Part shown: piece by piece, positions 35,593 to 43,754 of the stretch
Numbering within the stretch: position 1 is the stretch's first letter
Layout of the letters: the number at the start of each line of letters is the position of its first letter
DNA from: Myroides guanonis
Lineage (GTDB): Bacteria; Bacteroidota; Bacteroidia; Flavobacteriales; Flavobacteriaceae
Length of the DNA: 64,000 nucleotides
Direction: 5' to 3'
Assembly: GCF_900114085.1 (NCBI RefSeq)
Contig: NZ_FORU01000001.1
Location: forward strand, 186,206-250,205
Notes under the pieces: model-generated
The model's database searches: none
The model's input: only the letters and a program-made list of their open reading frames with translations
Told to the model about the DNA's origin: nothing
Program-made: the position numbers and the translations under genes

Positions 35593-37805
35593 TGAAAATA
35601 ACAATTACTTTGATTTCAATATTGTGTGCTTGTGTTGCTAATGCACAGGAAAAAGATTCCATACAAGCATATAAATTTGATGAATTTATTATTAACGCTA
35701 AATACTATAAAAAGTATGTTGAAAGGGAAGGATCTTCTTCTTTGAGGCTTAATGAAGAACTAATTAAAATCCCTCAAAATATTTCGGTTATTACGAGTCG
35801 AGCATTAGAAGATCAACAAGTAACTACTCTGAGTGATGGTGTGTTAAGAAATGTTGCGGGAGCTCAAAGACTTGAACACTGGGGAGATATGTACACAAGG
35901 GTAAATATGAGAGGTTCTAGAGCTGCCGCTTTTTTTAATGGAGTAAATGTTACTTCTAATTGGGGGCCTTTGAGTGAAGATATGAGTTATGTTGATCATA
36001 TTGAATTTATTAAAGGACCTTCTGGCTTTCTCATGTCTAATGGTGAACCAAGTGGTATTTATAATATAGTTACAAAAAAACCTACGGGAAATTCCACAAA
36101 TGGACATGCTCGTCTTACTTTGGGAAGTTTTGATATGTTTCGTGGAGAGATTGATTTAGATTCTAAAATTACAGATAAAGTAGCTTTTCGTCTAAATCTT
36201 ATGGCTCAAAATAAAAATAGTTTTAGAAAATATGAGTTCAACGATAGGTATATTATTAATCCGTCTTTAAGATTTTTACTGACAGAGAAAACAACCTTAA
36301 CAACTGAATATATATATCAGAAAGCAAGAATGTCAGAAGTAGGTTCTGCTTATGTTTTTAGTTTTGGTGGTTATGCAACAAAACCGATTGATTATACACT
36401 TACCGATCCTGGAATTGCACCGACTCAAATAGACAATCACACTATAAACATAAATCTCCAACATCAGTTTAATGATGATTGGAAGTTAACGAGTCAACTT
36501 ACTTATTTGAATGAGTATACTTTGGGAAGTGATTTATGGCCGAGTATGTTTACACCAGATGGAAAGATGATTAGGAATTTGAATTTTTGGGAAGCTAGTA
36601 ATGTGATGAAGTTTGGGCAGATATTTTTGAATGGAGTTTTTCGTACGGAAGGAGTTTCTCATACTATACTTACTGGACTTGATTTAGGTTCTAAAACTTA
36701 TTTAGCAGATTGGAGTCAAAGTGGAGCAATTGATAAATTTAATGCTCAGGGTAATTTTAATCCGACGGATAATGTAATTCCAGATTATAGTTATTGGTAT
36801 GATCTTAATAACAATGAGATATATGGAAAACCAAATAACGGTTATCCAGTGTTTGATGGTAGTACTCCTTTAAAAGAAAGAGCGACACCATATGGTACTA
36901 TTGAACAGGTTTATACTGGTTTGTATATACAAGACGAATTAGGTTTTTTTGAAGATGCATTGAGATTGACTTTAGCTGCTCGATATACAAACGTGCGTCA
37001 ATCTGCTTATGGAGGTACAGAAGAGAAAGCTGAGAAAATTACACCTCGAATTGGTTTAAGTTATTCGATTGATAACAATACGTCTATATATGCTTTGTTT
37101 GATCAAGCTTTTGTTCCACAGGCTGGTTTTTTTAGAAACGGAGGAGAAGTTAAACCACTGACGGGGAACAATATGGAAGTTGGATTGAAACGAGATTGGT
37201 ATGGAGGGAAATGGAATACCACTTTATCTCTTTATAATATTGAAAAGAAAAATGGGATTACAGCAGATCCAACTAACACAATCAATGAACAGTTTTCTGT
37301 GGTTCTGGGGGCTACTAGAGTTCAAGGTGTTGAATTTGAGCTGAAAGGTGAAATAGCAAATGGGTTTAACGCTATACTTAATTATGCCTTTACTGAAAAT
37401 AAAGTAACAAAGTCAAATACACCTGAGTATGTTGTTGGGGATCGCATTCCCGGTTATGCGAAGCATACTATTAATGGCTGGTTGAATTATATGGTTACTG
37501 ATGGAGATTTAGCAGGATTAGGTTTGAGTTTTGGTGGGTCTTATTTGGGAGATAGAAGTACGTGGGATTGGGGGAGTGCTGGATCTCCATTAGAAATGGA
37601 TGATTATGTAAAATTTGATGCAGGATTGTCTTGGGAAAATTCAAATATTAGAGTGAATCTGAATGTGTTTAATGTGTTTGATAAATATTTATATAGTGGG
37701 AGCGGGTATAGTTTCTTACAACCTGACGGATCTTATAAAGGAGGATATTATTATCAAGCAGAAGCACCTAGAAACTGGAGACTGTCACTGACTTATAAAT
37801 TTTAA
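35592..37805 (+). CDS. TonB-dependent siderophore receptor
   Basis: 737 residues. Signal peptide MKITITLISILCACVANAQ. The plug domain spans ~40-160: LIKIPQNISVITSRALEDQQVTTLSDGVLRNVAGAQRLEHWGDMYTRVNMRGSR and VDHIEFIKGPSGFLMSNGEPSGIYNIVTKKP, typical of FhuA/FoxA-type ferric-siderophore receptors. The 22-strand barrel follows and ends in the C-terminal aromatic NWRLSLTYKF. No carboxypeptidase-regulatory domain precedes the plug, unlike SusC-type receptors. It imports an iron chelate across the outer membrane using TonB energy. The PepSY gene 40 bases downstream supports a siderophore role, since such partners reduce or process the ferric siderophore at the inner membrane. Confidence 0.95.
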   Translation: MKITITLISILCACVANAQEKDSIQAYKFDEFIINAKYYKKYVEREGSSSLRLNEELIKIPQNISVITSRALEDQQVTTLSDGVLRNVAGAQRLEHWGDMYTRVNMRGSRAAAFFNGVNVTSNWGPLSEDMSYVDHIEFIKGPSGFLMSNGEPSGIYNIVTKKPTGNSTNGHARLTLGSFDMFRGEIDLDSKITDKVAFRLNLMAQNKNSFRKYEFNDRYIINPSLRFLLTEKTTLTTEYIYQKARMSEVGSAYVFSFGGYATKPIDYTLTDPGIAPTQIDNHTININLQHQFNDDWKLTSQLTYLNEYTLGSDLWPSMFTPDGKMIRNLNFWEASNVMKFGQIFLNGVFRTEGVSHTILTGLDLGSKTYLADWSQSGAIDKFNAQGNFNPTDNVIPDYSYWYDLNNNEIYGKPNNGYPVFDGSTPLKERATPYGTIEQVYTGLYIQDELGFFEDALRLTLAARYTNVRQSAYGGTEEKAEKITPRIGLSYSIDNNTSIYALFDQAFVPQAGFFRNGGEVKPLTGNNMEVGLKRDWYGGKWNTTLSLYNIEKKNGITADPTNTINEQFSVVLGATRVQGVEFELKGEIANGFNAILNYAFTENKVTKSNTPEYVVGDRIPGYAKHTINGWLNYMVTDGDLAGLGLSFGGSYLGDRSTWDWGSAGSPLEMDDYVKFDAGLSWENSNIRVNLNVFNVFDKYLYSGSGYSFLQPDGSYKGGYYYQAEAPRNWRLSLTYKF

Positions 37806-37845
37806 TAAAAGTGTATGCTTTTAATATGTATATTTTACTATTGAC

Positions 37846-39048
37846 ATGACGGATAAAAAAAGAAAAAAACAGAGTTTGTTTAAAAAATGGTCAGCCAAAC
37901 TGCATTTGTGGTTGGGTTTATCTGTTGGATTATTGGTTTTTGTAATTTCTATAACCGGAGCTATTTATGTTTTTAAGGATGAAGTTGAGAGACTTATTCG
38001 CAGAGAAGTTATCTATCATAAGGAAGAAAATATAGGAAATAAGTCTGTTTTACCTATTCGTGAAATGGAGAAACTTGTGCAAAATCAAGTACAAGAGAAA
38101 TATCCAATACATTGGGTTGATGTTCCACTGGATAAAAAAATGTCTTACCGCTTTAATTATTACGAGAGTGATCCCAGTCCAGAAGTTTGGAATTATTTTC
38201 AAGAACTAGTAATTTATAAAACAGCATATGTAAATCCTTTTACTGGAGAAGTTCTAGCTGTTTATGATGAGAAAAACAGCTTTTTTAATATCGTTAAATT
38301 CATTCACTGGAGTTTTTTATTGAAGGCAGATTGGGGAACTTATGTTGTTGGAATACCGACTTTGATATTTTTCGTGATGCTTATTACAGGAATTGTCCTT
38401 TGGTGGCCTAAGAATAAATCTGCGAGAAAGCAACGCTTTTGGTTCCGTTGGAAGAATAGTACTAAATGGAGACGAAAAAATTATGACTTACATAGTATCC
38501 TCGGTTTTTATGCGTCATTTATTGTAATTGTTATTGCTATAACTGGATTGTTTTATGCTTTCACATTCATCCAAATGATAGTTTATTTTGTGTTTTCAGG
38601 TGGGGAAACGACATATCCCGATTTTTCAAATTATAAAACCGAAGCACCTGTAGAGCTAAGAGATATGGGCACTTTAGATAAAGTATCAAAAACTATTGAA
38701 GAACTTTATCCAAATGCGTATACTTATAGTTTAGATTTAGGATATGAACATTTAGATGACCACGAACATCCAAATTTTGAAATTTATGTAAAGCATCTTT
38801 CTTACTCTTATCACAAAAGCAGTAGCTTAATTTTTGATGAGAATTCAGGGGAGTTATTGCATAAACATGATCATGAAGATAAAGATTTAGGAGAAAAAAT
38901 GGTTAGCGCGAACTATGATATTCATGTTGGAGCTATTTTTGGAATATGGACTAAAATATTAGCTTTTATTATTAGTATTATTTGTGCTTCTTTACCAGTT
39001 ACTGGTTTTTTAGTTTGGTGGGGAAGGAGAAAAAAGGAGAAAAAATAA
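37846..39048 (+). CDS. PepSY-associated TM-helix protein (siderophore/iron reductase-like)
   Basis: 400 residues. Four main membrane segments: LHLWLGLSVGLLVFVISITGAIYVF (~20-45), VVGIPTLIFFVMLITGIVLWW (~167-187), FYASFIVIVIAITGLFYAF (~220-245) and KILAFIISIICASLPVTGFLVWWGRRKK at the end. Conserved membrane His residues occur in KLHLW, KFIHWSFLL, YDLHSILGFY and YDIHVGAIFG, as in PepSY_TM proteins, where they are proposed to bind haem. A His/Asp-rich stretch (HLDDHEHPNFE and HKHDHEDKDLGEK) lies in the periplasmic loop. These proteins are paired with siderophore receptors and are thought to reduce ferric siderophores. Confidence 0.92.
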   Translation: MTDKKRKKQSLFKKWSAKLHLWLGLSVGLLVFVISITGAIYVFKDEVERLIRREVIYHKEENIGNKSVLPIREMEKLVQNQVQEKYPIHWVDVPLDKKMSYRFNYYESDPSPEVWNYFQELVIYKTAYVNPFTGEVLAVYDEKNSFFNIVKFIHWSFLLKADWGTYVVGIPTLIFFVMLITGIVLWWPKNKSARKQRFWFRWKNSTKWRRKNYDLHSILGFYASFIVIVIAITGLFYAFTFIQMIVYFVFSGGETTYPDFSNYKTEAPVELRDMGTLDKVSKTIEELYPNAYTYSLDLGYEHLDDHEHPNFEIYVKHLSYSYHKSSSLIFDENSGELLHKHDHEDKDLGEKMVSANYDIHVGAIFGIWTKILAFIISIICASLPVTGFLVWWGRRKKEKK

Positions 39049-39140
39049 TTTGATTTTTAAGGTTTGGAAATAAAGGTGTTTGTTTTTTAATTTTATTAGC
39101 TACTCTGTACAAACATAATAATGCTTATTTTTGAATAAAA

Positions 39141-39611
39141 ATGATTTTAAAACATCTTTTTAAAGTTGCTTTGAGATGGTCTTCCGAAAGGGAAATTGAA
39201 GGTATATCTAACAAGCGTTTCGTTAAAAATCATTCTATTTCTATAGATGGGAAACCAGATATAAATATTTCTGCGGCTAAGGCTTTTAAGGGGGATGCGT
39301 CTTTATATAATCCTGAAGATCTAATATTAAGTAGTTTAGCCTCTTGTCACATGATGTCTTATTTGTATTGTTGTTCTCAAAATGGGATATCAATAGCTAA
39401 TTATAAGGATGATGCGGAAGCTTTTTTAGAGGTTAATGATGATGGGAGTGGTCGAATAGTGAAAGTTATATTAAATCCAATTGTTACGGTTTCAGATTCA
39501 AATATGATTGAATTAGCTCTCTCTTTACATAAAAAAGCAAACGAACTCTGCTTTATTGCAAATTCATGTAATTTCCCAGTTGTGCATTTTCCCAGTTGTC
39601 TTGTAATCTAG
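39141..39611 (+). CDS. OsmC/Ohr-family peroxide-detoxification-like protein
   Basis: 156 residues. LRWSSEREIEGISNKRFVKNHSISIDG and YNPEDLILSSLASCHMMSYLYCCSQNGI are OsmC-family features; the Cys in LASCHMM is the peroxidatic position and the second Cys in NELCFIANSCNFPV is near the expected resolving position. Cytosolic homodimers of this family reduce organic hydroperoxides with a thiol donor. A -7-like TATTTTTG lies only 7 bases before the ATG (39126-39133), so the mRNA could be almost leaderless. Followed by a strong terminator. Confidence 0.88.
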   Translation: MILKHLFKVALRWSSEREIEGISNKRFVKNHSISIDGKPDINISAAKAFKGDASLYNPEDLILSSLASCHMMSYLYCCSQNGISIANYKDDAEAFLEVNDDGSGRIVKVILNPIVTVSDSNMIELALSLHKKANELCFIANSCNFPVVHFPSCLVI

Positions 39612-39654
39612 TATCTAAGAATTGGTTGTCATTTTTACAGGTTCCATAAAACAC

Positions 39655-39683
39655 AAAGTCCTATTCATTGAATAGGACTTTTT
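39655..39683. terminator. strong terminator, probably bidirectional
   Basis: AAAGTCCTATTC - ATT - GAATAGGACTTT, 12 bp perfect with a three-base loop and T run. Between the OsmC gene and the convergent adhesin remnant. Confidence 0.9.
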
Positions 39684-39748
39684 ATGTTATCGTTATTGGG
39701 ATCTAGAAGACTTTGTCATTCTATCACCCCATAACTTCCTAACTATAT

Positions 39749-41155
39749 TTATCTATTAATTTGTACCCAACCGGTTCTAGTTGCTCCTCGAGAAATGACT
39801 ACATAGTAGTACGTTCCATCAGGTAGTCCTTTACCGTTTTTATCTTGACCCATCCATTCGTTGGTATATCCTACACCATATGAATAGACTTCAGAACCAT
39901 AACGATTATAAATTTTCAGGTCTAAAACACCATGATTACTTAGATCAAATTTGTCATTAACTCCATCTCCGTTTGGAGAAATTCCTTTTTGAATAGGACA
40001 TTCTTCATACTTAACAGTAAAACTACTTTCATCTATACACAGTTCGTCTTCTGAGTTCGCATAAACATAAACAGTTTGTTCAAATCGAAGTATTGTTCCT
40101 ACTTGTAGTTCAAAACCTCCACCAGATGGACCTCCAGATTTAGTGAAATATCTATTGTTCGGTGATAATGGCGCAAGAATGTATAAATGACAATCTCTGA
40201 CTTCATCTTCAAAGACATCCGCTTTTACTGATTCTGTTATAGAAACTATATACTTTATTTCTTCGTAACATCCCTCTTCACCATTGCGTTGTAAAACATA
40301 AATAGTGTGGTTACCTGATTCGTTCAGGATATCTCCTGCTTTATATTGTTTTCCTTTTGCTCCCTCTTCAGAATAATAAAATTGATTCCCTTCCAATGGG
40401 GGGAAAGTATAAGTAGCGCAAATAGAAATATCTTCACGAGCTGTTGGAAATTCACCATTTTGTATTTCTATATCGAAATAAAATACTTCGTGACATCCTG
40501 TACGCTTATCTTCTACACGTATATAAAAGGTAGTGTTCTCCTTAGATTCAAATTCTATAACTGTTGAAATTTATTGCTTTTTGATTTAGCCAGCATTAAA
40601 AAGTATTTTTTTCATACCTAGACCACCCGAAATCGAACTTGTCGGATCAGAGTCATATAATAAAGTAGCTCCTGTAATTGCAGTAGCCCAACTTAATGCA
40701 CCTGTTCCAAAATCTGTATCGGTAACTTCTTTAAGGTATAGTTTGAAGTTAGGGGATCCGGCACTAGGGTCGGGTAGGGAACCTAACCTTTTAAAATTAA
40801 TAGATTTCAATTCTTGACCAGTCAGACCAACTAATTGAGTTGCTGGATAAATTACAGCAGTTCGACTAGTTGCATTAGCGTTAGCAGTGCTGTTCATTGG
40901 TCCATAATTGGTTGTTGCTATGTCTCTAAGACAAGTTCCTGCGACCTGAAAATTTTCTGTAGAAGTTGACGTACTTACAACCGTAGTAAAGGTATAATAG
41001 GGTTGAAGTGTTAAATCAGGTGCATACGTTTGCCGCTGCCACATGGGGTAATTGTGAATGTGCTCAACTAAATTTGTTATAGCGTGACTACTATTAGTGA
41101 TAAATAGAGCAACTACTATGACTTGTTTAGTGAGAAATAATGTAAAGTTCCTCAT
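39749..41155 (-). pseudogene. decayed third T9SS type B adhesin (internal deletion and two stops)
   Basis: Two open pieces in the same minus-strand frame. The 5' piece (41155-40586, 189 codons) starts with a signal peptide (MRNFTLFLTKQVIVVALFITNSSHA) and a beta-rich N-terminal domain that breaks off at GMKKILFNAG. After TAA, four codons (IKKQ) and another TAA, an open piece runs from about 40573 to 39749. It encodes VIEFESKENTTFYIRVEDKRTGC..., the Ig-like tail and a complete type B sorting domain (CPIQKGISPNGDGVNDKFDL ... TRTGWVQINR). That tail is closely similar to the end of the adhesin at 45925. The repeat region of a full adhesin is absent, so a large deletion probably fused the two ends. 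The 5' piece alone could still be translated. Confidence 0.8.
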
Positions 41156-41731
41156 AATTTAGTAATATAATTTGTTAGCTTGGCTCTAAGTTAGTGTTTA
41201 AATTTGCTTTTAATTGTCATTTTTTGTTAAAGAAACGTATGTTTGTTGTTTTTTGGTTCGTTTATCTGATTTTTTTTATATTCTGTGTATTATTTTTGTT
41301 TCATTTTAGTTAAAAAACACGATATGCTTAGTTATAAGAGGTTAATAGTGGATGTATATTTTTTTGAGTGTTAAATAATGTTATTTTTAATGATGAGTAA
41401 TTATAATAAACTTCAATTGTAAGAGATTTTGATTTTTAGTAGTATTGGTTTGAGGAATATTAATGATAAATGGATTATTAAATTTAGATATTAAATAAGA
41501 GTTTATTTTGTTATTGTGTATATGTATTAATCTTTTGAGATATGAATGATTTTTCTCCATAGTTTTTAATAGTAAAGGTTGGGAAAAATGTATACATTGT
41601 ATTGATTATTAGTGTGATGGATGTAAATGTTAGTGAATGAATTATTGTTTCCACCTAATCTAGTGTTGAGATTTTCGAAATTGAAGCTAAGATTGGAATT
41701 GAGAGTAACTAATCAATAAAATAATATAATT
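41156..41731. other. 576-base AT-rich intergenic region
   Basis: Divergent spacer between the adhesin remnant and the VOC gene. No small gene, repeat or clear promoter box was recognised. Confidence 0.5.
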
Positions 41732-42175
41732 ATGGCTAAAATTAATTTGTACTTAAATTTTAACGGAAACTGTGAAGAAGCTTTTTTATTTTATGCGGAT
41801 GTATTTAAAACCTCCGTTAATGGAACATATCGATATGGGGATATGCCAATAGAACCTAATATGCCTTCACTTTCTGAAGAGAATAAAAAAAAGATTCTTC
41901 ATACTTCTATAGGATTGAAGGATAATACTATGTTGATGGGGTCTGATGTAGTTGAAGGGTATGGGGGGAAGCTAATCCAAGGTAATAGTACCTACATTAT
42001 GTTGGATGTCAATTCTATTGAAGAAGCTAATACTTATTACGATGCTTTGTCTAAAGAAGCCAGAGTTTTAGAAATGAAATTAGGAGAAACTTTCTTTGCT
42101 GAAAGGTTTGCTTCTTTACAAGATAAGTTTGGTATTTATTGGATGATTCATTTTGAAGGATCAAAAAAAATGTAA
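41732..42175 (+). CDS. VOC-family (PhnB-like) protein
   Basis: 147 residues. NLYLNFNGNCEEAFLFYADVFKTSV is the PhnB-like opening strand and helix. The second half has YIMLDVNSIEEANTYYDALS and the typical ending FGIYWMIHFEG. The family shares the glyoxalase/bleomycin-resistance fold; the usual metal-ligand positions are incomplete in PhnB-like members, so a reaction cannot be assigned. Followed by a terminator. Confidence 0.9.
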   Translation: MAKINLYLNFNGNCEEAFLFYADVFKTSVNGTYRYGDMPIEPNMPSLSEENKKKILHTSIGLKDNTMLMGSDVVEGYGGKLIQGNSTYIMLDVNSIEEANTYYDALSKEARVLEMKLGETFFAERFASLQDKFGIYWMIHFEGSKKM

Positions 42176-42212
42176 TCAAATATATTATCAGGATATCGAA
42201 GTGTAGTAAAAC

Positions 42213-42249
42213 AAAAAAGGACATAATATAAAATTATGTCCTTTTTTTT
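42213..42249. terminator. bidirectional terminator between the VOC gene and tRNA-Met
   Basis: GGACATAAT - ATAAA - ATTATGTCC with A6 before and T8 after, so it works for the VOC gene (plus) and for the tRNA gene (minus). Confidence 0.9.
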
Positions 42250-42250
42250 G

Positions 42251-42324
42251 TAGCGAAGACGGGAGTTGAACCCGTGACCTCAGGGTTATGAATCCTGCGC
42301 TCTAACCAACTGAGCTACCTCGCC
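42251..42324 (-). tRNA. tRNA-Met(CAU), elongator type
   Basis: Minus strand, 74 nt. The acceptor begins GGCGAGG, D-arm GCTCAGTTGGTTAGAGC, anticodon arm CAGGATTCATAACCCTG (anticodon CAT), T-arm ACGGGTTCAACTCCCGT, discriminator A. CCA is not encoded. The closed first base pair (G-U) and absence of three G-C pairs in the anticodon stem mark it as non-initiator. A lysidine-modified tRNA-Ile reading AUA is the alternative. Confidence 0.88.
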
Positions 42325-42358
42325 ATTTATAGTCTACATTGCTTGTCCAATGCGGGTG

Positions 42359-42388
42359 CAAATATAAAACAAAAAGATTATAAAACAA
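42359..42388 (-). promoter_or_regulatory. promoter of tRNA-Met(CAU)
   Basis: On the minus strand TTG (42388-42386), 19-base spacer, TATATTTG (42366-42359). Full flavobacterial consensus. It lies about 35 bases before the tRNA. Confidence 0.75.
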
Positions 42389-42712
42389 GGCATCGTGTCA
42401 AATTATATAGTCTTTTTAAATTTTTACATTAAGAGTTTATGAGGTGTTTAGTTATTCAATTATCTTTTCCTTTGATTTATAGGTAATTGCCATTTATTAT
42501 AGTAGTTGGATAATTGCGATAAAAATCTATAATCTTGATTATTTTATTTTTTTACCAAGTTAAACAATCTGTGATATAGGATTTAAAGTAGGATGATAGA
42601 TTTTGTTTTCTTAATTGAGAAGGAAACTCTTTTTTTAGATATAAATGTATTGTCTGTAATTAAGGAAAAGGTAAAAAAAAAGGAGATTCTTTTTTAAGAA
42701 TCTCCTACTTTG

Positions 42713-42785
42713 TAGCGGGAACAGGACTCGAACCTGTGACCTTCGGGTTATGAGCCCGACGAGCTGCCTACTGCTCTATCCCGCG
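42713..42785 (-). tRNA. initiator tRNA-fMet(CAU), copy 1
   Basis: Minus strand, 73 nt. Begins CGCGGGATAGAGCAG; anticodon arm TCGGGCTCATAACCCGA has the three G-C pairs of initiators; T-arm ACAGGTTCGAGTCCTGT; 3' end CCCGCT plus discriminator A. The first acceptor position is unpaired (C1 against U72), the hallmark of an initiator tRNA, although most bacteria have C1-A72. CCA is not encoded. Confidence 0.93.
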
Positions 42786-42796
42786 CTATCGTGGTG

Positions 42797-42828
42797 CAAA
42801 TATAGAACTTAATTGTACCATAAAACAA
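42797..42828 (-). promoter_or_regulatory. promoter of tRNA-fMet copy 1
   Basis: Minus strand TTG (42828-42826), 21-base spacer, TATATTTG (42804-42797). Confidence 0.75.
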
Positions 42829-43088
42829 CTTATTCTAAGGTATTTTAATTTTAATGTATAAGTATCTGTTTAGTAGTGAACTATATTGTGAAGAGAGGTT
42901 GGGTATTTTAAATTAGAGTTGAATTAATAGATCAAATATCCAAATTTACGCGTATTTAGGTAATATGATTCTTGCAGAGTGACAGATAGTTTCCAATAGA
43001 ATAAAAGATAATGATTAAGAAATTAGAATAGGTTTCGATTGTTGAAGTAGTACTTTCGAAAAAGAAGATGATTTATTCTCAGAACAAA

Positions 43089-43251
43089 GTAAAAAAAAAA
43101 GGAGATTCTTTTTTAAGAATCTCCTACTTTGTAGCGGGAACAGGACTCGAACCTGTGACCTTCGGGTTATGAGCCCGACGAGCTGCCTACTGCTCTATCC
43201 CGCGCTATCGTGGTGCAAATATAGAACTTAATTGAACTATAAAACAACTTA
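43089..43251 (-). repeat. tRNA-fMet unit, copy 2
   Basis: Second copy of the terminator-tRNA-promoter block at 42670-42832, displaced by 419 bases. Differences are confined to a couple of bases in the promoter spacer. Confidence 0.85.
43132..43204 (-). tRNA. initiator tRNA-fMet(CAU), copy 2
   Basis: Identical in sequence to copy 1. The promoter is TTG (43247-43245), 21 bases, TATATTTG (43223-43216) on the minus strand. The terminator hairpin GGAGATTCTT/AAGAATCTCC lies just downstream. Confidence 0.93.
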
Positions 43252-43754
43252 TTTCATAATATTTTTTGTTTTAATATATAAAATACTGATAATGTTTGCT
43301 TTATGTTCGTTTTTTATATATGTTTTTAATTTATATAGTGTTGTTTAACATCTTATTACACTTAATGTTTAATAGAAAAACTCTTTAAGTAGTAAAATCA
43401 AACAATTAATTTCTTTCATCTTAATACTTTTGAAATTAATGTATATAGTATAGTAATATTTCCACATGCGGTTTTTAAATTAGAAAGTATTTCATTTTTT
43501 CCTTCAGGTTTATGAGTTGTGTTTAAAGCATTGATTTTGAAAATTACAATTTTACTATTTTTATAACTAGTTTAATGGTGATAAGCTTAATAGCATTTAA
43601 TTCATATTTTTATAATTGTTAATAAAAACATAATTCTTTTTATATTAGCATAAGCTATATAAAAAGAAGGTTAGAGTTTCTGAATATGTTTTTAGTTCAA
43701 CTCTATGATTTTAAGAGACTATTGCTTATTAACTATTTACTTTCTATAAAATGT
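43252..43754. other. 503-base AT-rich intergenic region
   Basis: Between the tRNA genes and the TPR-HTH regulator gene. No gene or strong promoter box seen. Confidence 0.5.

Larger units (their letters stand above)
42670..42832 (-). repeat. tRNA-fMet unit, copy 1 of a 419-base tandem duplication
   Basis: The block 42670-42832 (terminator hairpin, tRNA, promoter) is nearly identical to 43089-43251. The spacers between copies differ, so the two have been kept alike either by recent duplication or by gene conversion. The terminator on the minus strand is GGAGATTCTT/AAGAATCTCC followed by a T run. Confidence 0.85.

Noticed and set aside
40346..40567. Plus-strand 73-codon frame inside the adhesin remnant
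   Set aside because: It is antisense to the recognisable type B adhesin tail and has no independent support.
42251..43204. tRNA genes as an attachment site of an integrated element
   Set aside because: No integrase, no flanking direct repeat of a tRNA end, and the tRNA duplication includes promoter and terminator, which suggests simple tandem duplication.
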